This document shows positions 25,960 to 33,809 of a DNA stretch of 64,000 nucleotides, piece by piece. A model generated the notes under the pieces. That model had not been told where the DNA came from. It ran no database searches and saw nothing but the letters and a program-made list of their open reading frames with translations. A program made the translations under genes and the position numbers. The stretch is from JAAFHI01 sp039793685 (lineage in GTDB: Bacteria > Acidobacteriota > Blastocatellia > Chloracidobacteriales > Chloracidobacteriaceae). The first letter of the stretch is position 1. Each line of letters opens with the position of its first letter. The stretch spans positions 1 to 64,000 of the forward strand of contig JBDRAL010000003.1 of assembly GCA_039793685.1 (NCBI GenBank). The letters run 5' to 3'.

Positions 25960-26295
25960 ATGATCTGGCTGAATCAAACCGGGGCCTTCATCACCATTTT
26001 GCTCGGACTCCTCGGTTTGTTCTTTCCCGCGAAAGCCGCCGGGTTCGTCTCGCTTTCGCCTGATGGTCCGGTCGGCCGGTCCGAACTTCGGGCAACCTAC
26101 GGCGGTTTCTTTCTCCTGCTCGGCCTCGGGTGTCTTTTCCTCCACACCCCGCCTGTTTTTCTCCTTGTGGGCCTGGCCTGGATTGGCGCGGCTTTCGGGC
26201 GCCTTTTTTCAATCCTGGTTGACCGGGCCGCTTCCGCCAAAAATTTCGGAGGCGTCGTTTTTGAAGCCGGTATCGGCCTCCTTCTGATCTGCTGA
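25960..26295 (+). CDS. DUF4345-like small membrane protein
   Basis: The 111-residue product has four hydrophobic segments and the family-like sequence ELRATYGGFF between the first and second pair, followed by AWIGAAFGRLFSI. This matches my memory of DUF4345, a family without a known function. It should lie in the inner membrane. The ATG has no ribosome binding site; a heptad array occupies that place. bluB follows after 25 bp and may be in the same transcript. Confidence 0.75.
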   Translation: MIWLNQTGAFITILLGLLGLFFPAKAAGFVSLSPDGPVGRSELRATYGGFFLLLGLGCLFLHTPPVFLLVGLAWIGAAFGRLFSILVDRAASAKNFGGVVFEAGIGLLLIC

Positions 26296-26320
26296 ACTTT
26301 CAAACCGGAGTCTGAGGGCC

Positions 26321-26989
26321 ATGAACGAACCCTTCAGCGACCTCGAACGCGACGCCGTGTACCGGGTGATTCGGGAACGGCGCGACGTACGCTCAACCTT
26401 CCTTCCCGACCCGATTTCCGATTCCCTGCTGCTCAAACTTCTCGAAGCCGCCCACTGCGCGCCATCGGTCGGCCTGATGCAGCCGTGGGAGTTCATCGTC
26501 ATTCGAAGTCGGGAGGTCCGCGCCGAAATCCGTGACCTGTTCCTGAAGGCCAATCGCGAAGCGGCGGCCGGTTACGACGGGGAAAAGCGCGCGATCTATG
26601 ACTCCCTCAAGCTGGAAGGCATTCTCGACACCCCGCTCAACCTCTGTGTGACCTGCAATCCCGAAGCCAACCGGGGGAGCGGCCTCGGACGCCGTACCAT
26701 GCCGGAAACAGCGCTCTATTCGACGGTCTGCGCGGTCCAGAACTTCTGGCTGGCGGCGCGAACCGAAGGCGTCGGCGTCGGGTGGGTCAGCATTCTGTCT
26801 CCGACGGAACTTCGCGCCGTGTTGAAGATTCCGGAGACGATTGTCCCGGTCGCCTATCTGTGCGTCGGGTACGTTTCGGAATTCCTTACCTCCCCGGAGC
26901 TTGAGCGGCGCGGCTGGGAACGGCGAGTCCCGGTTGAAACCCTGATTCACCAAGATTTTTACGCCGATCCTCCGAACCGGGATTCCTGA
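26321..26989 (+). CDS. bluB: 5,6-Dimethylbenzimidazole synthase
   Basis: BluB converts reduced FMN with oxygen into dimethylbenzimidazole, the lower ligand of vitamin B12. The 222-residue product belongs to the nitroreductase fold and shows the BluB-type segments ERRDVRSTF (near the N-terminus), APSVGLMQPWEF, YSTVCAVQNFWLAAR and EGVGVGWVSI. These distinguish it from general nitroreductases. cobQ is elsewhere in the window (40.2-41.7 kb), consistent with cobamide synthesis in this organism. Confidence 0.88.
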   Translation: MNEPFSDLERDAVYRVIRERRDVRSTFLPDPISDSLLLKLLEAAHCAPSVGLMQPWEFIVIRSREVRAEIRDLFLKANREAAAGYDGEKRAIYDSLKLEGILDTPLNLCVTCNPEANRGSGLGRRTMPETALYSTVCAVQNFWLAARTEGVGVGWVSILSPTELRAVLKIPETIVPVAYLCVGYVSEFLTSPELERRGWERRVPVETLIHQDFYADPPNRDS

Positions 26990-27077
26990 TTGAAATTTCC
27001 CCGGTCGGAACCTTTTCAGACATTCCACGTCAGACGCCTCACCATCCACATTCACTTCACTTAAAGGACTTTCCCTT

Positions 27078-28082
27078 ATGAAAAAACACGGGATTAACAA
27101 ACATCGTTTCCTTGACGGTTTTTTTTCACTGTTTGCCCTCGTTTTCCTGTTCACGGGAGCCGCGTTTGCCCAGGAGGCCGGGAACCGGGTGCGCGAAGCC
27201 GCCAATTCCACCTATGGGAACTCCCAGAAGTCACAGAAACGGATGTTCGGAAATACGAACGACTACCTTTACGAACAGCTTCCGACCAACAATACCTTCA
27301 ATACCTATGCGGTGGAGGCGAAGGTCCTCGCCAACATCACGCCCGATGAATACGTCGTCACCTTCGCGCTCGTGCAGGAAGGTCCGACCCCGGAAGCCTG
27401 TACCCAGGCCATTGACGGCCGGATCAACCAGTTCAAGGCGGAACTTCAGAAACTCGGAATTGCCTCGGGCGACATGTTCGTCGATTTCGTCACCCAGACC
27501 CCGGTCTACGACTACAAGCTGAAGCGCGACAGCGCCAAGGCGGCGACTGCCACCGAGTACGAAGCCGGATTCGAACTCAAGAAAAACCTGATGATCCGCT
27601 ACACGCAGCGCGACCTGCTCGACGCAATGACGCAGGCGGCGGCGAAGTTCCAGATTTACGATCTGGTGAAGGTTGACTTCATCGTCCGAAATCCCGCCGC
27701 GCTGCGTGAAAAGCTGCGGACGGAGGCGATGAACGTCATCAAACGCAAACTTGCGGAGTCTGAAAAGACGCTCGGCATCAAGTGTCGGCCGGTCGCCATT
27801 GAGTTCGAACGCTATTCGAACGAAGAACCTGGCGACCTTTACCGGTCCTACACCGCCTATGAATCGTCGGACGTATCCTCGACCGGTCGCGGTACCCTGC
27901 GGGTCGTCAAACAGCGCAAGCCGGTGACGTACTACTTCGAGGGCGTGGATACGGGCGAATTCGACGTCATCATCAACCCGGCGATTACGTCCCCGGTCGC
28001 GCAATACGGCCTGTTTCTGCGCGTCCGTTGCGACCCCGAAGTTCAGATTCCGATTACCACCAATCCGGCGGCCCCACGCTGA
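27078..28082 (+). CDS. Exported SIMPL-domain protein
   Basis: The 334-residue product has a signal peptide (hydrophobic 14-31, cleavage after AFAQ) and a domain that I read as SIMPL (DUF541) from about residue 75. It has the alternating pattern of that family, for example YVVTFALVQEG early on and an FIVRNPAALREKLRTEAM helix later. SIMPL proteins are periplasmic or surface proteins with no defined enzyme activity. AAGGAC lies about 12 bases before the ATG. The next gene is another exported protein. Confidence 0.72.
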   Translation: MKKHGINKHRFLDGFFSLFALVFLFTGAAFAQEAGNRVREAANSTYGNSQKSQKRMFGNTNDYLYEQLPTNNTFNTYAVEAKVLANITPDEYVVTFALVQEGPTPEACTQAIDGRINQFKAELQKLGIASGDMFVDFVTQTPVYDYKLKRDSAKAATATEYEAGFELKKNLMIRYTQRDLLDAMTQAAAKFQIYDLVKVDFIVRNPAALREKLRTEAMNVIKRKLAESEKTLGIKCRPVAIEFERYSNEEPGDLYRSYTAYESSDVSSTGRGTLRVVKQRKPVTYYFEGVDTGEFDVIINPAITSPVAQYGLFLRVRCDPEVQIPITTNPAAPR

Positions 28083-28136
28083 CCGAGATCCGCCAATACG
28101 GATTGCCGACGCGAGTCGGGATTCCGAACCTCCGGC

Positions 28137-28186
28137 GTACCGGGTAGCTTGTGAAAGGACACCATCCCTTTTCACGAGTCCGGTAC
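28137..28186 (+). promoter_or_regulatory. Long hairpin in the leader of the PepSY-like gene
   Basis: GTACCGG (28137-28143) pairs with CCGGTAC (28180-28186), and inside it CTTGTGAAAGG (28148-28158) pairs with CCTTTTCACGAG (28167-28178) with one bulge. The loop is 8 nt. The ribosome binding site TCGGAGG follows about three bases later. No T-run, so a leader element is more likely than a terminator. Confidence 0.6.
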
Positions 28187-28202
28187 CTCGGAGGTTTGTT
28201 TT

Positions 28203-28682
28203 ATGAGAATTTCATGTTTGCTTCTCGTGTTGTCGCTCTGGTGCGTCCCCGTTCTCGGGCAGGAAAAGCCAGCCCAGCCCGAACCGCCCAAACCGAAAAA
28301 GGTAAAGCTGGAGGAACTTCCCGAAGCCGCCCGCGAGTGCGTCAAACGCAACTCGACCGGGGCGAAAATCGGCCGCATCGAACGCATCGAGCGGGACGGG
28401 ACCATCCGCTTCGAAGCCGAATTGAAGACGCCCAACGGCTCGAAGGACCTGCTCGTGGATCAGGACGGCACCCTGCTTGAAGTTGAAGAGGAGATTTCGC
28501 TTCCCGCCGTCGGCACGACCGCCCGCCTCGCCATCGAGAAAGCCGCCGAGGGCGGCAAGGTCAAAAAGGTCGAAACCGTGAAGAACGGGGAGGGCAAACT
28601 CCTCTATTACGAGGTGGACATCGAGGTGAAGGGCAAGAAGTCCGAAATCAAGATTTCACCCGATGGCGAGCTTCTGCCCTGA
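28203..28682 (+). CDS. Exported PepSY-like protein
   Basis: The 159-residue product has a signal peptide (about 1-19, ending VLGQ), a Pro/Lys linker, and two repeats of a small alpha/beta unit: EELPEAARECVKRN with IERIERDGTIRFEAEL, then TARLAIEKAAEGGKV with VETVKNGEGKLLYYEVD. This is the PepSY-like pattern, often found in periplasmic inhibitors or metal-related proteins. A strong GGAGG precedes the ATG. It is convergent with the hydrolase gene (6-bp gap). Confidence 0.75.
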   Translation: MRISCLLLVLSLWCVPVLGQEKPAQPEPPKPKKVKLEELPEAARECVKRNSTGAKIGRIERIERDGTIRFEAELKTPNGSKDLLVDQDGTLLEVEEEISLPAVGTTARLAIEKAAEGGKVKKVETVKNGEGKLLYYEVDIEVKGKKSEIKISPDGELLP

Positions 28683-28688
28683 GCGGGG

Positions 28689-29669
28689 CTACCGTTCCCG
28701 GTGCCATCGACCGACTTCATCCAGGGCCTTTGAATTCGCCAGAATTCCGTCGTGCGTTTCGCCATCGACAATGAATACCCGAGCGTTCCGATGATTTTCC
28801 ATGACGCCCGGAAAGGCATTCGCGATGAACGCCTCGTCCTGGCTTCCCACCAGCGTCAGCAACGGGAGGTCATCAGCTTTCAACGCGGATTGCAGGTTGG
28901 CCGGAGACATCGAGTTCATGGCGCGAAAACTGTAGTTCATCCGCTTCCCGTTTGTTGAAACATTGAAAAACAGGGTGTCAAGATCGTTGAAAGCCGTGAT
29001 TCCCACCGCGTTCAACAGTGAAAGGCCGATGATGCGCTTGAGATGGACTTTCAAAAACGGTTCCTCGGCGGAGTTCGCGGGACCGGCTTCTTTTCTGGTC
29101 GTTGGCGCGTCATAGCCGAGCGCCGGTGCGAACAGCAGATAGCCATCCACTGGCGGAAACGATTTCCGCTCGGCGTAGCGCATCACGATTCCGCCGCCCA
29201 TCGAGTGTCCGGAAAGGACGAGCTTCGCCTTCGGAGCTTCCTTTCTCAAGACTGCAACCACGTCGGCCAGATCGGATTCGTACTGCCCGATTTCCTTCAC
29301 ATCTCCGAACCGTCCTTCCGATTCGCCGTGCCCGCGCAAATCGAGGTTCACCACGGTCGCGCCGGTCGCCTGAACCAGCTTTTCCGACGTGTTTTCAAGT
29401 TCGCCCCGGTTGCTCAGAATGCCATGAACCAAAAGGATGAAGGCATCGGATTTGCCCTGATGAACCGAGGTTTTCAGTTTCGCTCCGTCACGCATGTTGA
29501 AAATCCTCGGTACGCCTTTTTCCTTTTCTTCAAGGCGGTAAGTGGGCTTCTCGAAAGCAGGTTTGGAAAAGTTTGGCCCCTCTGAAAAGACAAGGCCCAG
29601 TGCGGTTGAAAGAATGAGTCCGGGAATGGCGACGGCGCTTCCGAGCGCAAGTTTCGTAATGAATTTCAT
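28689..29669 (-). CDS. Exported or membrane-anchored alpha/beta hydrolase
   Basis: The 326-residue product has an N-terminal hydrophobic segment (about 6-28) and an alpha/beta hydrolase fold. Visible are LVHGILSNRGE (oxyanion region), DLRGHGESEG, the nucleophile elbow GHSMGGG, Asp in VGSQDEAF and His in DGETHDGIL. It resembles lysophospholipase/serine aminopeptidase S33-type esterases. The substrate is unknown. It is transcribed alone in a convergent arrangement. Confidence 0.85.
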   Translation of the reverse strand: MKFITKLALGSAVAIPGLILSTALGLVFSEGPNFSKPAFEKPTYRLEEKEKGVPRIFNMRDGAKLKTSVHQGKSDAFILLVHGILSNRGELENTSEKLVQATGATVVNLDLRGHGESEGRFGDVKEIGQYESDLADVVAVLRKEAPKAKLVLSGHSMGGGIVMRYAERKSFPPVDGYLLFAPALGYDAPTTRKEAGPANSAEEPFLKVHLKRIIGLSLLNAVGITAFNDLDTLFFNVSTNGKRMNYSFRAMNSMSPANLQSALKADDLPLLTLVGSQDEAFIANAFPGVMENHRNARVFIVDGETHDGILANSKALDEVGRWHRER

Positions 29670-29733
29670 GACAAATCCTTTAGGTGGGTTGGGTTTAGGG
29701 GGATTGGTTCAAGATGCTGGTTTTGGACGCAAG

Positions 29734-29760
29734 CGTCCCCGACACTGAAAGTCAGGGACG
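29734..29760. terminator. Hairpin between hydrolase and membrane-protein genes
   Basis: CGTCCCCGAC (29734-29743) pairs with GTCAGGGACG (29751-29760) with one mismatch; the loop is 7 nt. No clear T-run on either strand, so termination is uncertain. The rest of the 268-bp gap (29670-29937) shows nothing recognisable. Confidence 0.45.
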
Positions 29761-29937
29761 TTCAGCAGGCAGGAAACCAATTGTTTTTTGAAGATTTGTT
29801 TGGGGAATAAACTCGGCGAGCCGCCGACCGACGCAAGCCCCAGCGGAGCAACCGTACGAAAGCCGAGGGCAAGCGGAGCGCAGCCCTCGGAACAGGCCGA
29901 ACGCTTCCCCCGAGCCGCGTCAGCGGTGAGGGGGTGG

Positions 29938-30603
29938 TCAACGTTCTTCGAGGTCGGCCAGTTCCTTCAGCCACGCGCGGGCGCGAAGCAGGCGCTTGCC
30001 CGTCAGGTCGTCGATGACGGATTTGCCGAAACGGGTTTTTGAAAACCGTTCGCCGAAGGTCCGGACGATGAACCAGGCGAACGGAATCCAGAGCAGGCCG
30101 AAGGCGACGTTTGCAATGAGCCACAACGGCGGAAACACGGCGAAGGCATCCACGCCGAGCATTCCTTTTAGCAACAGAACCAGCAGGACCGGCCAGAAGG
30201 CGGGCGCCAGTAAAAAGATGAACTGGTTGATGCGAACGCGCAGAATCGCGAGCTTTTCGATCCTTTTCTGAACATCGGCGAGCGGACCATCGAAGTTCAT
30301 TTTCGAAACCGCCTCGTGCTGGAACGCATCCGCCACGATCAGCCCGATCATCGCCAGATGCAGCACGATGGCCGGAATCAGGAATCGCGTCTCGCGAAAA
30401 TGATTTCCGATGAAGATGCCGTTCAGGACGATGCAGACGGCGACCATGGCCTGATTAAAAAGGACGAACAGCGAGTGCCGCCGGAGCAGCCATTTCAGGC
30501 CGGTACGGCTGCGCTTACCAGCCGTTTTGACGCGAATCGCAACTTCAATATCGAAGCCGGAATCCTGCGCCGCCCATTGGTTTTTCAAGGTATCGAGATT
30601 CAT
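29938..30603 (-). CDS. Membrane protein, possible partner of the ECF sigma factor
   Basis: The start at 30603 follows an AAAGGGAAAA stretch. The 221-residue product has a soluble N-terminus beginning MNLDTLKNQWAAQDSG, then four membrane segments (about 47-65, 70-92, 125-150 and 158-185) and a basic C-terminus. It has no zinc-finger motif of classical anti-sigma factors. It starts 20 bp after the sigma gene stop, the usual position of an anti-sigma gene, so a regulatory role is inferred from context only. Confidence 0.75.
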   Translation of the reverse strand: MNLDTLKNQWAAQDSGFDIEVAIRVKTAGKRSRTGLKWLLRRHSLFVLFNQAMVAVCIVLNGIFIGNHFRETRFLIPAIVLHLAMIGLIVADAFQHEAVSKMNFDGPLADVQKRIEKLAILRVRINQFIFLLAPAFWPVLLVLLLKGMLGVDAFAVFPPLWLIANVAFGLLWIPFAWFIVRTFGERFSKTRFGKSVIDDLTGKRLLRARAWLKELADLEER

Positions 30604-30622
30604 CGTTTTCCCTTTCGTTCCC

Positions 30623-31123
30623 TCACGCTTCAAAGTCGCGTTGGAGTTTTTGTTTGATCCGATTGACGCGGGTGGAGACGTTGGAAACCGTCATTCCAAC
30701 CGTTTCGGCGATGTCGTCCTGACCGTGCCCTTCGAGGTAAAGCAGAATGATGGCCTTGTTGAGATCGTCGAGTTCGCCGATGAGCTGGTAGAGCCGTCGA
30801 ATGTCGTCGCCGAGTGAATCCAGATGACGATCGGCGGCCTGTAAGTCGCGTTCGAGGTCGTCGAGCGGTACGGTTTCGGTCGGTCCGCGCAGACTTCCCC
30901 GGTGAAATGAAATCGCCACGTTGATGGCGACGCGGTACATCCACGTCGAAAAAGAGAATCGCTCGTCGTATCGCTCGAACGACCGCCAGAGTTGAATCGT
31001 GATTTCCTGAATCAGATCGGCCCGGTCGTCGCGGCGTCCGCAGTAGACGTTCGCCACCTTGTAGAGAATCCCCTTGTGCCGGTTGACCAGTTCGAGAAAT
31101 CGTTTTTCCGTTTCAGATGTCAC
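30623..31123 (-). CDS. ECF-type RNA polymerase sigma factor
   Basis: The 166-residue product has region 2 (about 15-75, with DLIQEITIQLWRSFERYD and STWMYRVAINVA) and region 4 (about 105-160, with ILLYLEGHGQDDIAETVG and a basic recognition helix). It should direct RNA polymerase to a small regulon. The membrane protein gene follows at once. The 252-bp divergent gap to mccB upstream may hold its promoter. Confidence 0.92.
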   Translation of the reverse strand: MTSETEKRFLELVNRHKGILYKVANVYCGRRDDRADLIQEITIQLWRSFERYDERFSFSTWMYRVAINVAISFHRGSLRGPTETVPLDDLERDLQAADRHLDSLGDDIRRLYQLIGELDDLNKAIILLYLEGHGQDDIAETVGMTVSNVSTRVNRIKQKLQRDFEA

Positions 31124-31290
31124 GGGGCATCCGTCCCTAAAAGAAGAAGTAACAGCAGCCCGACCGTCGGGGAGGGCTTCGACCCGCCTCGTTTCAGGCT
31201 TTCAAAATGGTGATTCGCGCGGGCGACCGAAAATCTCACATTGTCGAAGGAAAATTTTGCGCGCGTGGTGCGAGCGCTCCAACGAGCCAT

Positions 31291-31319
31291 TTCTCAATGG
31301 GGCGAAAAAAGGCTATTCT
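31291..31319 (+). promoter_or_regulatory. Possible promoter for mccB
   Basis: TTCTCA (31291-31296), a 17-bp spacer and TATTCT (31314-31319), each 4/6 to the sigma70 consensus, about 57 bp before the chosen GTG. Confidence 0.35.
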
Positions 31320-31375
31320 CGGCCACTCCAAAACCACTCCAACCGAATCAACCTTCAAACCGGAGACGACGGCGC

Positions 31376-32980
31376 GTGTTCATCGAATCACACCTGAAAA
31401 CCGACACCGAAGAATTTCAAAGCAATTTCGACGCGATGCTCGCCAAGTGCGAGGAACTTCGTGAAAACCTCGAACGGGTCCACCTCGGCGGGGGTGAAAA
31501 GGCGCAGGAAAAATTCCACGCCCGCAACAAGCTGCTTCCCCGCGAACGCATCACCCGGCTCATTGACCCCGGAAGCGACTTTCTCGAACTCTCGCCACTC
31601 GCGGCGTGGGGGCTTTACGACAACGAATCCCCCGCTGCGTCCTTCATTTGCGGCATCGGTCGCGTCAACGGCGTTGAATGCATGATTACGGCCAACGATG
31701 CCACCGTGAAGGGCGGCGCGTTCTATCCGATGACCGTGAAGAAAAGCCTCCGGGCGCAGCAAATCGCGCTTGAAAATCGGCTGCCTTCGATTGCGCTGGT
31801 GGAATCGGCGGGGGCGAATCTTTTTCATCAGGCGGAAATGTTCGTCGAGGGCGGACGCGGTTTCGGCAATCAGGCCCGCATGTCGGCGCTCGGCCTGCCG
31901 CAAATCGCCATTGTTTTTGGAAGCAGTACCGCGGGCGGGGCTTACGTTCCGGGGCTTTCGGATTACGTCGTGATGGTCCGGAAACAGGCGAAGGTTTTTC
32001 TCGGCGGCCCGCCGCTCGTAAAAGCCGCGACGGGTGAGGACATCGACGATGAAACGCTCGGGGGGGCGGACCTGCACGGGCGCGTGTCGGGCGTGAGCGA
32101 TTTCACGGCGGATGACGACGAACACGCCATCCGCATCGGACGCGACATCGTCGCCAGCCTCAACTGGCGCAAGCCGCCCGTTCCGAACCGCATCGCCCCG
32201 GAGCTGCCCGCCTACGACCCGGAAGAACTGCTCGGCCTCATTCCGACCAATCCGCGCAAGATGTTCGACATTCGCGAAGTCATCGCGCGCGTCGTGGACG
32301 GCTCGAAGTTCCTCGAATTCAAGAAGGAATATGCGCCGACCATCGTCACGGGGTATGCCCGGATCGACGGCTTTCAGGTCGGAATCCTAGGCAACAACGG
32401 GATTCTCTTTTCGGAAAGCGCGATGAAAGCGGCGCAGTTCATTCAACTGTGCAATCAGTCGCGGACGCCCATCGTTTACCTGCAAAACGTGCCGGGCTTC
32501 ATGATCGGCGGCAAGGTGGAGCGCGAAGGCATCGTCAAGCACGGCTCGAAGATGATCAACGCGGTAGCGAACGCGAGCGTGCCGCAGTTCACCGTGATTG
32601 TGGGCGGGTCGTACGGCGCGGGCAACTACGCCATGTGCGGACGCGCCTACGATCCGCGCCTGATGTTCGGCTGGGTCAACAGCCGCGTCGCCGTGATGGG
32701 CGGCGAACAGGCGGCGGGTGTGCTGGTGCAGGTTCAACTCGCGGCGATGAAGGCCAAGGGCATCGAGCCGAACCGGGAACAGCTCGAAGCCATGCGTCAG
32801 GAAGTTGTGAAAAACTTCGATGAACAGTCATCGGCCTACTACGCCACGGCGCGTCTGTGGGACGACGGCATCATCGACCCGCGCGACACGCGACGCCTGC
32901 TCGGACTGGGGCTGTCGATGGCCTACAACCGCGACTTCACGAACGAGGAAGAACCGCGTTACGGCGTGTTTCGAATGTGA
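31376..32980 (+). CDS. mccB: Methylcrotonyl-CoA carboxylase beta subunit-like carboxyltransferase
   Basis: The GTG at 31376 is chosen because GGAG lies 11 bases upstream and the resulting 534 residues match the family length. The crotonase-fold carboxyltransferase shows VESAGANLFHQAE, FGSSTAGGAYVPG, GGPPLVKAATGE, NNGILFSESA and GGSYGAGNYAMCGRAYDP, a pattern close to MccB of leucine degradation and less like PccB. A geranyl-CoA carboxylase is the main alternative. The biotin-carrying alpha subunit is not in the window. Two repeat structures follow its stop. Confidence 0.86.
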   Translation: MFIESHLKTDTEEFQSNFDAMLAKCEELRENLERVHLGGGEKAQEKFHARNKLLPRERITRLIDPGSDFLELSPLAAWGLYDNESPAASFICGIGRVNGVECMITANDATVKGGAFYPMTVKKSLRAQQIALENRLPSIALVESAGANLFHQAEMFVEGGRGFGNQARMSALGLPQIAIVFGSSTAGGAYVPGLSDYVVMVRKQAKVFLGGPPLVKAATGEDIDDETLGGADLHGRVSGVSDFTADDDEHAIRIGRDIVASLNWRKPPVPNRIAPELPAYDPEELLGLIPTNPRKMFDIREVIARVVDGSKFLEFKKEYAPTIVTGYARIDGFQVGILGNNGILFSESAMKAAQFIQLCNQSRTPIVYLQNVPGFMIGGKVEREGIVKHGSKMINAVANASVPQFTVIVGGSYGAGNYAMCGRAYDPRLMFGWVNSRVAVMGGEQAAGVLVQVQLAAMKAKGIEPNREQLEAMRQEVVKNFDEQSSAYYATARLWDDGIIDPRDTRRLLGLGLSMAYNRDFTNEEEPRYGVFRM

Positions 32981-32986
32981 GTTGCG

Positions 32987-33014
32987 GGGGATGGGGAATG
33001 GGGGATAGGGCATG
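32987..33014. repeat. GGGGATG heptad array after mccB
   Basis: Four heptads: GGGGATG, GGGAATG, GGGGATA, GGGCATG, starting six bases after the mccB stop. No inverted partner is visible nearby. Confidence 0.75.
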
Positions 33015-33080
33015 GTGAAAAACCGATGACACCATCCTCTGTTGCCAAAACCAAAACCTGACTGGTTGGTAGAAGTTCAA

Positions 33081-33171
33081 TTTCACCACAGAGACACGGA
33101 GGACCACAGAGTTTCACAGAGAGAACAAACTCAGTGGTCCTCTGTGTGACCTCCGTGTCTCTGTGGTGAAA
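33081..33171. repeat. Foldback element TTTCACCACAGAG type
   Basis: The left arm (33081-33111) and right arm (33140-33171) are inverted copies; the outer 22 bp, TTTCACCACAGAGACACGGA plus GG, pair perfectly. The loop is 28 nt. It lies between mccB and the DUF6335-like gene. Confidence 0.9.
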
Positions 33172-33257
33172 AACAAGAAGATTTTTGGCCTTTGGTTTTT
33201 CCGCTCGGTACATTGGTAACAGGATAGATGTACTGAACCCGAAAGGAGCGGACCACC

Positions 33258-33689
33258 ATGACGACCGAAATCAAATCGCACTTTATCGACGCGGGTACGC
33301 TTGAATCGGAAGAATACCAACCATCCGACGAGGTCCGCCTCGAATTCGAGGAAGCCGCCCGGCTGGGGCAGTCCGGTGAGCGGAGATTCAACGATCATCT
33401 CAATCAGTATCACGAAACCTCGCCCGAACTGGCGGGCGGCGACCTTGACGCGGCCTGGGAAGCCGCCGATGTCGGCGAGGAACTGGTCGGCGGCGAAAAT
33501 CCGACGCCGGACCAGAGCGTCGTCGAGGAACTCGGCCGCGCGGTCGGAATTGTCTATGCCGACGCCGAGCCGTTGAAATCGACCGACAAGATCGCCGACC
33601 GCGACCAGCACCGCTGGGAACTCGATCCGGCGTCTTCCGAAGGTTTTGAAGGCCGTTCGCGCCACGAAGGCGAGTACGCCGAGCAATAG
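33258..33689 (+). CDS. DUF6335-like protein
   Basis: The 143-residue acidic soluble product contains the segments SPELAGGDLDAAWEAADVG, GGENPTPDQSVVEELGRA and DRDQHRWELDPAS, which I recall from the DUF6335 family best known from cyanobacteria. The function is not known. AAAGGAG lies about 11 bases before the ATG. It is flanked by a foldback element on one side and a palindromic hairpin on the other. Confidence 0.75.
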   Translation: MTTEIKSHFIDAGTLESEEYQPSDEVRLEFEEAARLGQSGERRFNDHLNQYHETSPELAGGDLDAAWEAADVGEELVGGENPTPDQSVVEELGRAVGIVYADAEPLKSTDKIADRDQHRWELDPASSEGFEGRSRHEGEYAEQ

Positions 33690-33742
33690 ACAGTCACCCG
33701 ACTGTAAGGAAGGGCTGGCTTTTTCAATCCGGGACTGGTCGC

Positions 33743-33776
33743 GGGGGGCGTTCATCTGGCACACTGAACGCCCCCC
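33743..33776. promoter_or_regulatory. Perfect 12-bp inverted repeat before ilvA
   Basis: GGGGGGCGTTCA (33743-33754) and TGAACGCCCCCC (33765-33776) pair perfectly around a 10-nt loop. It ends 33 bp before the ilvA ATG and has no T-run, so it could be a terminator-like hairpin of the upstream gene, a leader element or a protein-binding site. Confidence 0.75.
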
Positions 33777-33809
33777 AAGCATTTCCGCTCCTCTTCCTCC
33801 CGGATTCTC

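Noticed and set aside
33258..33689. Toxin or antitoxin
   Set aside because: Size and acidity would fit, but the sequence matches a DUF6335-like pattern and there is no partner gene.
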